DNA from: CAJQPP01 sp963793465
Lineage (GTDB): Bacteria > Planctomycetota > Planctomycetia > Pirellulales > Pirellulaceae
Direction of reading: 5' to 3'
DNA length: 64,000 nt
Assembly (NCBI GenBank): GCA_963793465.1
Contig: CAWCAJ010000010.1
Span: 147,513 to 211,512 of the forward strand
Shown here: piece by piece, positions 9,468-18,452 of the stretch
Position numbering within the stretch: position 1 is the stretch's first letter
How the letters are laid out: the number at the start of each line of letters is the position of its first letter
Notes under the pieces: generated by a model
Told to the model about the DNA's origin: nothing
Database searches by the model: none
The model's input: the letters and a program-made list of their open reading frames with translations, nothing else
Translations under genes and position numbers: made by a program

Positions 9468-9892
9468 GCGTGGGCTTCTTCCGGATTCGAAATCGGTAGC
9501 GCGTTGTGACGATCCGCGACGGGTGTAACGACAGTTGGTTCCCTTCAGGTGTGACAAGCCAATTTTACCAGGGCGGCCGGCCGCGCTTGTCCCAGGCGAG
9601 TCAATCACAGCACTTGTTGTGTTGAAGGGCCAGTCGATCGTCATGCTGGAGAAGGCGAGCAACAGGTTGGGTGTTTTCTGCAATACGCAATACGCGCCAA
9701 CCGGGCTTCTATTTTGCGTCCATGCGAGGGCCGTCCCTCTCGGCGCTAGGTTTTATAATTGGGATAGCACGCGATCCCGCCCCGGTTATTGAGGGGAATG
9801 CTGTTGGCGATTTCGCCAAGAATGACACTGCCATCGATCCTGTGTGGGTAAAGCCGTTGACCGCTCAGCGCGCGAATTCGCCCGCTGCGAGC
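9468..9892. other. Intergenic stretch without a supported gene
   Basis: The gap upstream of the patatin gene, up to the third REP-like element. It contains the patatin promoter region and the unsupported upstream extension of its reading frame. A short near-repeat CAATACGCAATACGCGCC occurs at about 9681-9698. Nothing else is recognised. Confidence 0.45.
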
Positions 9893-9986
9893 CCAAAAGG
9901 GGGAGCCAAAAAGGGGGCAGGCACCCAAAGTCTGAAACGCGGGCCGTTCCCGCTTTTGGTGCCTGACCTGCCTGACCCCTTTTATC
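9893..9986. repeat. REP-like inverted repeat, GGGGTCAG family, copy 3
   Basis: Left arm AAAAGGGGGAGCCAAAAAGG leads into GGGCAGGCACCCAAA; right arm is TTTGGTGCCTGACCTGCC followed by TGACCCCTTTTATCC. The inner arms pair (GGCACCCAAA with TTTGGTGCC), and a smaller inverted repeat GCGGG/CCCGC sits at the centre. It lies immediately after the stop codon of the FAD oxidoreductase and could act as a terminator as well as a REP element. Confidence 0.75.
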
Positions 9987-11139
9987 CTGGCGATGACAAG
10001 GCCCGTGTCAGGGGCCGGGCCAGGACGGGAAAACGCGACACGAACCGAATTACGCCGCAGGTCAGGCGGGGGTGCCGCAGTCCTCTGGAAAGAGACCGGC
10101 ACAACCATTGCCGCCCTCGCACCACGCGGCGATGGGCTCGCGACCACTCTTCACCCAGCGCGGGACTCCAGGCATCGACAGCACGGTGGGCGATGGGGGC
10201 AACGGCCAGGCCACTTGCCAGCGCCCAAGCCATGCCTTCGCCCGTAAACGGCTCCACGTAACCAGCGGCATCGCCAATCAGGAATGCGTTGTCTGCGTAG
10301 ACACGTCCGGCCCGTCGCGTGAGAAACGGAGTCCCCTGCCATTTCAGTTGAGCGAGGCCTGGAACCTCGGGGAAATGGGCATCGCAAATAATACGGGCCG
10401 CCAAGACGCCCATTCCACCCGCTTCCTGGAGGGGCCTGCGATCCAGGGCTGCCGCAATGTCCAGTCGATTGTCCTCCAGTCGGACCAGTCCCACATATCC
10501 ATGCCGACCACATGCCATGTAGATCGTACCTCGCCGATAATCGGCCACATCCCTGTTGACAATCACTCCGGCACCCAGTCGCGAATGTTCCCGGACTGAG
10601 GAACCAACCCCCGCTGATCCCTTCATTAATCCGCTGCCGACTCCATCGGCGGCCAGCAAAACTCTGGTTTGCAATTCGTCGCGGTGTTCCGCGTGGCGTA
10701 ACTTCAATCGTCGACGGCCGCCGGTCGTGGCACCCAACCGCGCCTCGGTTTGCGGCAGAAACGCCGCCCCGGCCTCGATCGCCGCTGTTACCAATGCCGT
10801 GTCAAAGGCCTGCCTAGAAAGACTGACTGTTCCGTGGAGGGGTAACTCGGCGTGTTGGGAGCCGGCGCCAATTCGGAAGCGGTTGATCGGGACCCCGCCC
10901 AAACCGCTGACAAGGTCTCCCAGTCCTGCTGCCTGCAAGGACGCCTGGCTGTTCTGGTTCAAACAACAGCCACACACTTTGCCACGCGGAAAAGCTGCCT
11001 TGTCAACCAGCAGGACGCGGTTGCCCAGTTGTGCCAACTGCCGCGCGGCCAGGGAACCGGCGGGCCCGGCACCCACCACCGTAACATCCCAGGTTTCGGC
11101 GGCTGCGGTTGGCAGGTTGATCGTGCCCGGAAGGGTCAT
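9982..11139 (-). CDS. FAD-dependent oxidoreductase, geranylgeranyl-reductase-like
   Basis: From the ATG at 11139 this is a 385-residue flavoprotein. Residues 17-45 form the Rossmann dinucleotide fold (VTVVGAGPAGSLAARQLAQ, then an acidic-end strand RVLLVDK). A Cys-rich KVCGCCLN follows near 54-61. AADGVGSGLMK near 164 and FLIGDAAGYVEPFTGEGM near 286-303 are the second and third FAD motifs of the p-hydroxybenzoate-hydroxylase/geranylgeranyl-reductase group. It overlaps the upstream methyltransferase by four bases (ATGA), which decides the start over the in-frame ATG at 11175. In the type III PKS locus it probably reduces or hydroxylates the product, comparable to the flavoprotein in srsABC-type phenolic-lipid clusters. 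Substrate not determinable from sequence. Confidence 0.9.
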   Translation of the reverse strand: MTLPGTINLPTAAAETWDVTVVGAGPAGSLAARQLAQLGNRVLLVDKAAFPRGKVCGCCLNQNSQASLQAAGLGDLVSGLGGVPINRFRIGAGSQHAELPLHGTVSLSRQAFDTALVTAAIEAGAAFLPQTEARLGATTGGRRRLKLRHAEHRDELQTRVLLAADGVGSGLMKGSAGVGSSVREHSRLGAGVIVNRDVADYRRGTIYMACGRHGYVGLVRLEDNRLDIAAALDRRPLQEAGGMGVLAARIICDAHFPEVPGLAQLKWQGTPFLTRRAGRVYADNAFLIGDAAGYVEPFTGEGMAWALASGLAVAPIAHRAVDAWSPALGEEWSRAHRRVVRGRQWLCRSLSRGLRHPRLTCGVIRFVSRFPVLARPLTRALSSPG

Positions 11140-11888
11140 GAGCGTTTCCAGGTGAGCAGGAACCGGTACGGCCACTTTCGGACAACGCTGGCGTCCGTCA
11201 GTCCGGCCTGGCGGGCCAGGTCCTTAATTTCGGGGATGGTAAAGGCTGCCCGCACCGATCGTGGTCCGTCAACATGCACAACATGTGAACGCGAAAGCAG
11301 TTGCGTTGCCGTGCACGCCAGCAAGTAACCGGCATAACTGCGTCGCAAGTCGCTGACCATCAATATTTGCCCAGCGCGATTCCCGGCACGCCTCAACAAC
11401 TCGATCACCGTGGGAACTTCCAGGTGGTGCAGGAACAGGGAGCAAACGATCACGTCGAACTCGCCGGGAATCTCATCTTCACTCAAATCCATCCTAAAGA
11501 AATCAACGTTGGCCTGTATTCGTCTGGCGTTATCCCTGGCAAATCGCAACGCTGCAGGGCTTTTGTCGCAGCCTGCGCAATGCAACGATAAACCGGACTG
11601 TTGGCCAAGTTGCCAGAGACGGACCGGTAAATCGCCGGCACCTGTGGCCAGATCGAGGATACGCAAGGGGCGGTCGATCGATCTGGCCAACTGTCGGATG
11701 GGTTGCCAGATCATGGAACTGGCGTTGCTGAAGCGGTTGATACGCGACAAGCCGCGGAGTGCGGCAAAGTGATGTTGCTCGTCCAGATCCGGCTGATCCA
11801 TGATCTCGCCGATCAGTTGTCGCTGGTTTAGTTTCGTGGGAGTGATCACACCGATACCGGATTGAGTTGCCTTTTTTCGCCCGGGCAT
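11136..11888 (-). CDS. Class I SAM-dependent methyltransferase
   Basis: A 250-residue methyltransferase. Motif I reads ILDLATGAGDLPVRL (about 77-91), motif II region has CAGCDKSPAALRFA, and DVIVCSLFLHHLEV near 145 is the motif IV region. The N-terminal segment QRQLIGEIMDQPDLDEQHH is typical of a methyltransferase family often found next to type III polyketide synthases and geranylgeranyl-reductase-like flavoproteins, which supports the long start at 11888 over the ATG at 11801. It is translationally coupled to the flavoprotein downstream. Likely role: O- or C-methylation of the polyketide. Its 5' end faces the divergently transcribed second methyltransferase across about 225 bases, probably a shared regulatory region. 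Confidence 0.9.
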   Translation of the reverse strand: MPGRKKATQSGIGVITPTKLNQRQLIGEIMDQPDLDEQHHFAALRGLSRINRFSNASSMIWQPIRQLARSIDRPLRILDLATGAGDLPVRLWQLGQQSGLSLHCAGCDKSPAALRFARDNARRIQANVDFFRMDLSEDEIPGEFDVIVCSLFLHHLEVPTVIELLRRAGNRAGQILMVSDLRRSYAGYLLACTATQLLSRSHVVHVDGPRSVRAAFTIPEIKDLARQAGLTDASVVRKWPYRFLLTWKRS

Positions 11889-12113
11889 TTCACGATTATC
11901 ATGCGGCCAGAGAGAAATGCCCAGTCAAACCGTTGGCATTTATTCGAATCATCGACGATAAAGGACTCCTGACAACTCAAACGTGGCGTTTGAATGAGTA
12001 CCCGAACGCGGTCTGCATAAGGGCTTGCCAAAACCGGTGCGGTTCACGAACGGCCGGAAGCCGGCTCCGGCAACAGCCAGCGTAACCTCCGCGAATCTTG
12101 TTGGAAATCATCG
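11889..12113. promoter_or_regulatory. Divergent intergenic region between two methyltransferase genes
   Basis: This 225-base gap separates two genes transcribed outward, so it must carry both promoters of the polyketide locus. An imperfect GC-rich palindrome, GGCCGGAAGCCGGCTCCGG, lies near 12052-12070. I could not assign promoter boxes or a regulator site by eye. Confidence 0.4.
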
Positions 12114-12959
12114 ATGATTACCTCAAATCGTGCCATTTCAGCCGACGAAGTGGCCAGCCATTACGACGAGCTGGACCGTTTTTATCGTCGGCTATGGGGG
12201 GATCACGTACATCACGGTTTATGGCGGAGTGGCAGGGAGACGCCCAGCGAGGCCGTCGAACAGCTCATTGATTTCGTGATTGAGCCCTTGCAGCTGAACG
12301 GGGAGAGTCTTGTTTGCGATGTCGGCTGCGGTTACGGGGGAACATCTCGCTACATCGTCGACAAGACGGGTGCCAACGTCAGCGGGATCACCCTTTCACC
12401 GGTGCAACATGCGTATGCCGAAAACCTGAACCAAGGCTACGGCAACCCACGTATTGTGCTCGGCGACTGGACGAAAAACCCCTTCGATTCCGAGTCCTTT
12501 GACGCCGTCGTATCGATCGAATGTTTGGCCCATGTGATTGACAAACGGGCATTTTTTGAACAGATTCAGCGCGTGTTGCGGCCAGGTGGACGGGCGGTGA
12601 TTGCGGTCTGGCTGGAAGGGGATACGAATCGCGACTGGCACAAGCAGTGGCTGCTTGAGCCGATTTGCCGAGAAGGACGTTTGCCCTCGATGGGCAATCG
12701 AGATGAATACCAGGAACTGGCGACACAGGCGGGACTGCATGTCGCGCAGTTTGAGGACTTGAGTTCCCAGGTTCGCAAGACCTGGCAGATCTGCAGTCGT
12801 CGAGTCCTCACGCACGTGGCCACTCGGCCGGATGCATGGTGGTTCGTGGTCCGCCGCAGGAGTTCCAGCTGGGTATTTCTGTTTTCGGTCTGGCGAATTC
12901 GCATGGCCTATCGCACGCGAGCCATGCGTTATGGTTTATTTGTGCTGGACAAAAGATAA
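12114..12959 (+). CDS. SAM-dependent methyltransferase, sterol/tocopherol methyltransferase-like
   Basis: A 281-residue methyltransferase with motif I VCDVGCGYGGTSRYI (about 67-81), GITLSPVQHAYA (motif II region), FDAVVSIECLAHV (motif IV) and VLRPGGRAVIAVW (motif V/VI). The wording around these motifs is closest to gamma-tocopherol, sterol C-24 and related C-methyltransferases. The N-terminal SHYDELDRFYRRLWGDHVHH is also typical of that group. The C-terminal 60 residues are basic and may contact the membrane. It runs toward the type III polyketide synthase, stops only 25 bases from that gene's stop, and is divergent from the first methyltransferase, so it belongs to the same locus. A second methylation of a lipid-like polyketide is the likely job. 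Confidence 0.9.
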   Translation: MITSNRAISADEVASHYDELDRFYRRLWGDHVHHGLWRSGRETPSEAVEQLIDFVIEPLQLNGESLVCDVGCGYGGTSRYIVDKTGANVSGITLSPVQHAYAENLNQGYGNPRIVLGDWTKNPFDSESFDAVVSIECLAHVIDKRAFFEQIQRVLRPGGRAVIAVWLEGDTNRDWHKQWLLEPICREGRLPSMGNRDEYQELATQAGLHVAQFEDLSSQVRKTWQICSRRVLTHVATRPDAWWFVVRRRSSSWVFLFSVWRIRMAYRTRAMRYGLFVLDKR

Positions 12960-12983
12960 ACCCCACCATCGGCCCTTCGGTTT

Positions 12984-14075
12984 TCAATCAAACAACGCTG
13001 CTTCTACCACCAGACCCGGCCCAAACGCCAAGGCCACGCAGGGTCGTGATGCGTTCTGTTGCTGTAGACGCTGAACGACAAACAACACCGTGGCCGAGGA
13101 CATATTCCCATAACGGGACAGAACGTGACGCGAGGCTTCGGTTGCGTCGGTTGACAATCCCAACGCCATCGCCACGCTGTGAATGATTCGTGGGCCACCC
13201 GGATGGATGGCCCACGAACCGATATCCGCAATGCATAAATCCTGCCCGGCCAGCCACTGCTCCAACCAAGGTCGCAAGTTTGCGAAGATCAAGTCCGGAA
13301 CGTTGGGCTCCAAGATCATTTCAAATCCATGGTCGCCAATCTGCCAACCCATGGCGTCCCGCGAATCCGGCAGAACCTGCGAAGCCGTTGTGCGGATCGA
13401 CCAGCTGGACTCCTTTTCATCCTGTGAATGACCGGCAACCAGTGCCCCGGCACCGTCAGCAAACAACGCGTTGGCAATCATTTTCGAGGGGTTCCAACCA
13501 TAACTGTAATGCAGGCTGCAAAGTTCCACGCAACAGAGCAGAATTCTTGCCTGTCGGTCCGCTTCACCAATGGCTCGGGCAACCATTAACGCGTTGATCG
13601 CAGCATGACATCCCATGAAGCCAACATGCAGGCGGCTTACGCCGGGTGACAAGCCGAGTTGCTCGATCAGGCTCAAGTCGATACCGGGGGCACCGAAACC
13701 GGTACAGGAAACCGTGATCAGGTGTGTGATTTTGTCCGGCAAGGTATTTGAATCGAAGAGCGCTTGCCTGGCTGCCGAGATACCCAGCGTCGATGCGTGT
13801 TCGTTATATTTTTGCATCCGGGCGGCAGTCGATGGACCGCGATCGTCCGTCGCAGTTGACGGGGGGTAAAACTCCTGAGCTGATGTGTAGTCGTTCGTCG
13901 CACCCAACAGGATGCTGCCTCGATGTTCCACCGTGGACAATTCGTAGACCTTGGAAAACCAGCCCTCTTCCTCTTGCCTGCCATAGACCATGTGTTGAGC
14001 AAACTCGGCCGCCACAACCTGATCGGCGTAGTGCTCGGGGGTCGCGGTACCCATACCAAGGATTGATAAGCTCAT
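12984..14075 (-). CDS. Type III polyketide synthase (chalcone/stilbene synthase family)
   Basis: A 363-residue thiolase-fold enzyme. The catalytic triad is visible: Cys 156 in VGFMGCHAAINAL, His 291 in AIHPGGPRIIHS, and Asn 324 in RYGNMSSATVL. TVSCTGFGAPGIDL near 121-134 and the C-terminal ALAFGPGLVVEAALF (the GFGPG loop) are also characteristic. The N-terminal MSLSILGMGTATPEH starts the fold. The ATG at 14075 is preferred because AGGA lies about eight bases before it; the ATG at 14084 and the frame up to 14126 are alternatives. It condenses malonyl-CoA onto an acyl starter to give a resorcinol, pyrone or quinone-precursor ring. With two methyltransferases and an FAD enzyme next to it, a methylated alkylresorcinol, quinone or pyrone is plausible; the starter unit cannot be read from sequence. 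Confidence 0.93.
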   Translation of the reverse strand: MSLSILGMGTATPEHYADQVVAAEFAQHMVYGRQEEEGWFSKVYELSTVEHRGSILLGATNDYTSAQEFYPPSTATDDRGPSTAARMQKYNEHASTLGISAARQALFDSNTLPDKITHLITVSCTGFGAPGIDLSLIEQLGLSPGVSRLHVGFMGCHAAINALMVARAIGEADRQARILLCCVELCSLHYSYGWNPSKMIANALFADGAGALVAGHSQDEKESSWSIRTTASQVLPDSRDAMGWQIGDHGFEMILEPNVPDLIFANLRPWLEQWLAGQDLCIADIGSWAIHPGGPRIIHSVAMALGLSTDATEASRHVLSRYGNMSSATVLFVVQRLQQQNASRPCVALAFGPGLVVEAALFD

Positions 14076-14506
14076 GATGTGCATCCTATATCTTTGGTCA
14101 TCCGTGCTTTTGCCACCTGACGCCAAATGACTCCTCCACAGTTATACGTGGCAATTGGCCGGAGCAACAGAATGTGAGCCAAGCTCGCGGGTCGCAAAAC
14201 CCGCCAGATCGGTGAATGCGGCAACAACCAGGAAATTTTCGTGAATCAAAATCCGACCCGGGCATGATTTGAGCGGGAAAATTGAGGTTCGCCCAGGCTG
14301 TTGATTCCGCAGCCTTAAAACCCGTTGCCAGTCATTTTCATGCTGACCCGAAGGCGTGGACGTTGTGCGGGGCGCGGAATTGCCAGGCCTTGTGTTGACA
14401 GCTTCAAGCAACGGCAGTGGTGCACGGCTACGGCTAAAAGGTGTTTTTGGAGGGGCGTCTGCGGGGGTTTGGCGTTGGGGGGCGGTGCGGCTCGCGGCAG
14501 GGCCAA
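14076..14506. other. Intergenic stretch without a supported gene
   Basis: About 430 bases between the polyketide synthase start and the kinase stop. The half nearest the synthase should hold its promoter. Short frames overlap on both strands, are Arg/Gly/Ala-rich, and show no recognisable domain. Confidence 0.45.
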
Positions 14507-16924
14507 TCAGTATTTTTCCCAGTAGTGGGTCAGGACTTTGTGTATCCGCGTGTGGTAGGTCGTGAACCTATCCAGGGTGCTTTCCGCCAACTCGATTTTT
14601 CCCAAGCGGAAGAGTGTGAGAGGTAGCATGTATGATCGTATCGACGTCGTGTCGTTATCGAGGACTTCATCGATCAACTGTTCCCCGACGGACAGGTCTT
14701 TCTCGTTGTACGCTGGATGTGCCAGCAGCCAAGCCAGGTACAGACGCGGCTGAATGCGACCCGGAAACTTCTGCGACCAGCGCACCAGAAAATCATGCAA
14801 TTCGTCGGCAGCCAGTTCAGCGGAGTCCTGCGAACCGTTTTCGATCTCATACAACCACCTCAACCGGCAGGCGTTTTCCCGGGCCTGCCAGGAATGTTCG
14901 AAATCTGCAAAGGACTCAAGGTAGGCGTCGCTGCACGACTCCATCTCGACCAGAATGTCGTCTACCCTGGTGAAGTCTCCGAGGTGGAATTGAATCGCAG
15001 CCAGCAAACCCAGGTTCATTCCCAGGTCACGCCTGAGGCCTTCCTGCGTGGGCTCCTGCTTTATCAGTTTCCGGAGCAAGTCCGTGGATGCGGTCAGCGA
15101 TCCCACCGCGTTCTCGAAATCTCCCTCCACCAGCGACAAACGGCCCAGCAGCGTCTTGAAAGCGGCAATCCGACGGCGATAGGGTGAGTCCCCATGTTCC
15201 GGGCCAAAGTGTTGATTGGAAAACGCCAGGCCCCGGCGGGCTGAGGCGATAGCGCGAGGGAAGTTGCCCGATTCGATATCATTCCGCGTTTGCCAATAAA
15301 GCTCGACCCCCAGGGCAGCCAGGTAGTCCGGGTTTTGCTCGCCGTCGGCCGCCACCAGGAGTTCGGCTTGGGTTAAAGCCTCTTCGTGACGCTGCAGACT
15401 GTTGAGACAGTGAAAAATGTCAAACTGATACTGGAGGCTCTGGGGATGCCTGTCGGCCAGGGTTTGGAACCGAGCCAGTGCTTCGGAATAGGCGCTCAAC
15501 GACTCTTCCTGGTTGGCCAGATAGCCCTGCACGCGTCCCAGCTTGAACCAGGATACGGCTGCCGAGTTTTGCGACCGTTCGTCAAGGGCTGAGATGTTTT
15601 CCATTTGTTGGAAAGCCGTGGTGATCAACTGCAGTTGTTGGGATCGCTGCGCCAGGGCATCGGGATGATCGTCGGAATCTTGCACATTCTGTGACAGTTG
15701 GCCGATCATGTGCAGCAGCAGATCTTTCTGAGCTGCGGACTGTTGCCACAGGAATGTGGTCGCCAGGAACCCGATCCCCAACACCAGAACGAGCAAGGTT
15801 GAAAGCGTTGCCATCCCGGGGTTTTGCCGACCCCAGTCAAGCAACTGTTGCCTGGACGATCGCGGCCTGGCTGAAACGGGAACGCCATCCAGGTAGCGTT
15901 GCACATCTTCCGTCAGGGCGGGTACCGACGCGTAACGATTCTGGGGGGACTTCTCCAGGCACTTGAGACAGATCGTGGCCAATTCCCGATCGATGGATGA
16001 GTCGATCGATTGCGGATCCGCCGGGCGGATTGTACGAATCGCCTGGCAGACGTCCAACAGGTTGCTACCCCGGAACGGGGGACGGGACGTCAAAAGAAAG
16101 TACAGGAGCGCACCCAGTCCGTACACGTCCGTCGTCATGGCGGTTGGATCCTGGCCGTCGGTCTGCTCGGGAGCCATGAAGGCAGGGGTCCCCAGGATCC
16201 GTCCGGTGGTTGTCAGATTGACCGAAGCCGGATTGTCGCTGACCCATTTGGCCAAACCAAAGTCCATCACAACCGGGTTGCCGTTCCGGTCAATCATGAT
16301 GTTGGCCGGTTTCAGATCCCGGTGCAGGACAAGATGATCGTGGGCATGAGCAACCGCGTGACAAATCTGTTGAAACCACTCAATGCGACGGTGGATCGTG
16401 ACGTTGTGTCTGGACAGGTGTTGCTCAAGGTCATGGCCGTCGATATACGGCATAACCAGATAGAGCATTCCGTCGTCGAAACCGTACTCAACGCATTTGG
16501 CGATGCCGGGATGGTCCAACTGGCCCAGGACGCCGATCTCTCGCTGGAATCGGCGAACGCCCTCGTCGTTATTACGCCGGCTTTGCAGAATTTTGATCGC
16601 GAAGACCTGCGATTCGTCGTCAATCGGGCGAACTTTATAGACGACTCCTGAGCCTCCGGCACCAAGACAATGAAGCACCTGGTAATTCCCGATCAGGGTG
16701 CCGGGCGGCAGCGAGAGCCGGTCGTCAAAAGCGCCAGAAACGTCCCGATCGAGTAATTGCGTGGACGGGGATTGGCCCACGCCGCCCAGCAGTTTCAGCA
16801 CTTTTCGGCGACTCTGCCGGTCACCATTGAACGCCAGATCCAGAAATGGCTCCCGCTCTCGTTCCGGTAGTTCCAGGCACCGTTCAAAGGCTACCAAAAT
16901 TTTTCGCCACTCTTTCGATGCCAT
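14507..16924 (-). CDS. Membrane-anchored Ser/Thr protein kinase with TPR-like tail
   Basis: An 805-residue Hanks-type kinase. Kinase domain about 80-350: glycine loop GAGGSGVV (88-95), FAIK lysine near 111, HRDLKPAN (201-208), canonical DFG (221-223), and APEQTDG near 251, all intact. A membrane helix lies at about 372-394 (LLVLVLGIGFLATTFLW). The remaining 400 residues are helical with TPR-like pairs, expected outside the cytoplasm. The N-terminal 75 residues (EWRKILVAFERCLELPERER) resemble the helical cap seen in other planctomycete kinases that overlaps sigma-like and kinase gene families. It appears monocistronic. The substrate and sensed signal are unknown. Confidence 0.93.
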   Translation of the reverse strand: MASKEWRKILVAFERCLELPEREREPFLDLAFNGDRQSRRKVLKLLGGVGQSPSTQLLDRDVSGAFDDRLSLPPGTLIGNYQVLHCLGAGGSGVVYKVRPIDDESQVFAIKILQSRRNNDEGVRRFQREIGVLGQLDHPGIAKCVEYGFDDGMLYLVMPYIDGHDLEQHLSRHNVTIHRRIEWFQQICHAVAHAHDHLVLHRDLKPANIMIDRNGNPVVMDFGLAKWVSDNPASVNLTTTGRILGTPAFMAPEQTDGQDPTAMTTDVYGLGALLYFLLTSRPPFRGSNLLDVCQAIRTIRPADPQSIDSSIDRELATICLKCLEKSPQNRYASVPALTEDVQRYLDGVPVSARPRSSRQQLLDWGRQNPGMATLSTLLVLVLGIGFLATTFLWQQSAAQKDLLLHMIGQLSQNVQDSDDHPDALAQRSQQLQLITTAFQQMENISALDERSQNSAAVSWFKLGRVQGYLANQEESLSAYSEALARFQTLADRHPQSLQYQFDIFHCLNSLQRHEEALTQAELLVAADGEQNPDYLAALGVELYWQTRNDIESGNFPRAIASARRGLAFSNQHFGPEHGDSPYRRRIAAFKTLLGRLSLVEGDFENAVGSLTASTDLLRKLIKQEPTQEGLRRDLGMNLGLLAAIQFHLGDFTRVDDILVEMESCSDAYLESFADFEHSWQARENACRLRWLYEIENGSQDSAELAADELHDFLVRWSQKFPGRIQPRLYLAWLLAHPAYNEKDLSVGEQLIDEVLDNDTTSIRSYMLPLTLFRLGKIELAESTLDRFTTYHTRIHKVLTHYWEKY

Positions 16925-17339
16925 GGCCGTTCCCTGATTCGTGCCGTGCGCGATTTTCGCTTTGGTTTACCCTACCTCGAGTAATTGACTCGATTGCTGG
17001 AGTGTTGCTTTTTTGGCACCACCCCCTGCGCACCAGCAGCGGTTTTCGTTTCGTCTGCAGCAGTCGCGTCAATCAAAAAACACAAGGCGATATTGTAGTT
17101 GAATGGAACGGGGTTTCGAACCATCAAACATCATGAAATTTGACGGTTCAAGGCGGATCCATGTACAGCCGCCTTTCCAGGCGGATTTAGGTACAGTCAC
17201 TTTTCCAGGCGGATTTGCATCCGTTTTGTTCTCCGACCGAAATGCCGGGTGCCACGGTCGGACACGACAAGCTGTTGAATCAGACCGGAACCAGGTCAAA
17301 GGTCAGGGTCACTGTGTGACGACCACAACCCGCGGTGAA
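16925..17339. other. Intergenic stretch with a short tandem repeat
   Basis: About 415 bases with no supported gene. It contains the kinase promoter and, at 17163-17217, two near-identical 27-28 base units (listed separately). The rest is unremarkable. Confidence 0.45.
17163..17217. repeat. Two-copy tandem repeat containing TTCCAGGCGGATTT
   Basis: Two adjacent units start with GTACAG at 17163 and 17191 and share TTCCAGGCGGATTT; the intervening bases differ slightly (CCGCCT versus TCACTT). An additional AGGCGGAT lies just upstream near 17151. Closely spaced internal repeats like this occur in the ends of some insertion sequences of the IS21 type, but no transposase gene remains nearby, so that origin is only a guess. 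Confidence 0.5.
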
Positions 17340-18452
17340 TTAAAGAGCCTTCAATTGCTCGTTCGACAGACCAGCCAAACCCAGCCGCTGCAAGGTTCGT
17401 CCATCAGCGCGAAAATCGCGATCGTAGACCATCTCCGCGACCCGGATCATCAAATCAATGTTTGGCGTGGCGATACCCAGCTTGGCACCGAGCTCCGAAA
17501 CCGGTACCAGTCCTGTCGGCACGTCCTCGACGACATAGCGTAAGCCCAGCTTGTCCTCGACACTCTTCAGCTGCGGCGCCTTGATGCCCACGTAAGCCGG
17601 ATTATTCTGGACCGCCTCATAAAGACTATTCCCTTCCGCTCCGTACGTCAGCTTCAACCATTGAACCGCGTTCGGTATTTCGACGCCCATGGCCTGCGCA
17701 ATCTGGCATCGTTCGCCATCCAGCTTTTCTACCAGTGCCGCCAACGTGGGTGACATGCCGTCGATATAGTAATCAAACGGTTCTCCCGTTTCCATTCGGG
17801 AAAGGTTGAACAGAGTCGGTGTGGGATGAAACAGCATGCCGATATTGTCCAGGGAGGTTGCCCAGATGCCCTGCTGCTCTTTGACGAATTGTGGCAATGC
17901 CGACTGCATCGGCTGCAGGAATCGATCGAGTTGATCGTGAGGCAGCGCCGCACAACCGACCCGTTCCTTCACTCCAAAAACGTGTACGGAATTGCCCGTT
18001 CTGCGACAGGCATACAACAGGGTCTGGGCTTCCACAACCGTGACATCCTGTGCCGCCCCGTTTTCCGCAAGGACACGGGCCACTTCGATGGCGCCGCAAG
18101 TACGACCGGGGTTGAGGACGATCACTTGCCCGGCCGTCACATGGGCTGCCAGGTCGATCGCCATCGCCCGGTGGGCGTGTGCCGGCGCGGTGCACATGAT
18201 CACATCCGCGTTTTCGACTGCGGTAGCCAGATCGTTGCCCACGTAGTCAATCCTGGCGGGAGCCGTCGCGCCGGGTCCCACCCCCGGCACATCCAGGTTC
18301 CCGCCGAATTCGATCACGTTGTCCGCCTGAACGAGCCCGCTCAACTGTTTCTCAAAAACATCATACAAGCGGGTTTCGTGACCGAGCAGCTTCAAATGGG
18401 CAGCGAACGCGCAACCAGCGTTTCCGGCACCGATGATGGCAAATTTGATCAT
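17340..18452 (-). CDS. NAD/NADP octopine/nopaline dehydrogenase family protein
   Basis: From the ATG at 18452 the protein has 370 residues. Residues 1-30 form a Rossmann dinucleotide-binding fold (FAIIGAGNAGCAFAAHLKLL, GxGxxG type) followed by HETRLYD. VIMCTAPAHAHRAMAIDLA and VIVLNPGRTCGAIEVARVL are typical of the central part of opine dehydrogenases, and the C-terminal half, with GIKAPQLKSVEDKLGLRYVV and DVPTGLVPVSELGA, matches the all-helical opine-dehydrogenase domain, where the His/Asp pair for keto-acid reduction lies. Such enzymes join an amino acid to an alpha-keto acid reductively using NAD(P)H. The frame is open up to 18473, but the fold begins at MIKFAIIG. No metallophore transport or synthase genes lie beside it, so an opine-type metallophore role is not supported by context. 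Confidence 0.9.
   Translation of the reverse strand: MIKFAIIGAGNAGCAFAAHLKLLGHETRLYDVFEKQLSGLVQADNVIEFGGNLDVPGVGPGATAPARIDYVGNDLATAVENADVIMCTAPAHAHRAMAIDLAAHVTAGQVIVLNPGRTCGAIEVARVLAENGAAQDVTVVEAQTLLYACRRTGNSVHVFGVKERVGCAALPHDQLDRFLQPMQSALPQFVKEQQGIWATSLDNIGMLFHPTPTLFNLSRMETGEPFDYYIDGMSPTLAALVEKLDGERCQIAQAMGVEIPNAVQWLKLTYGAEGNSLYEAVQNNPAYVGIKAPQLKSVEDKLGLRYVVEDVPTGLVPVSELGAKLGIATPNIDLMIRVAEMVYDRDFRADGRTLQRLGLAGLSNEQLKAL

Noticed and set aside
9468..9683. Longer start for the patatin gene
   Set aside because: The extra 72 residues have no domain or signal features; the cyclic-nucleotide domain begins right after the ATG at 9467.
17100..17160. tRNA-like GGTTTCGAACC near the opine dehydrogenase
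   Set aside because: No acceptor or anticodon stems could be paired around it.
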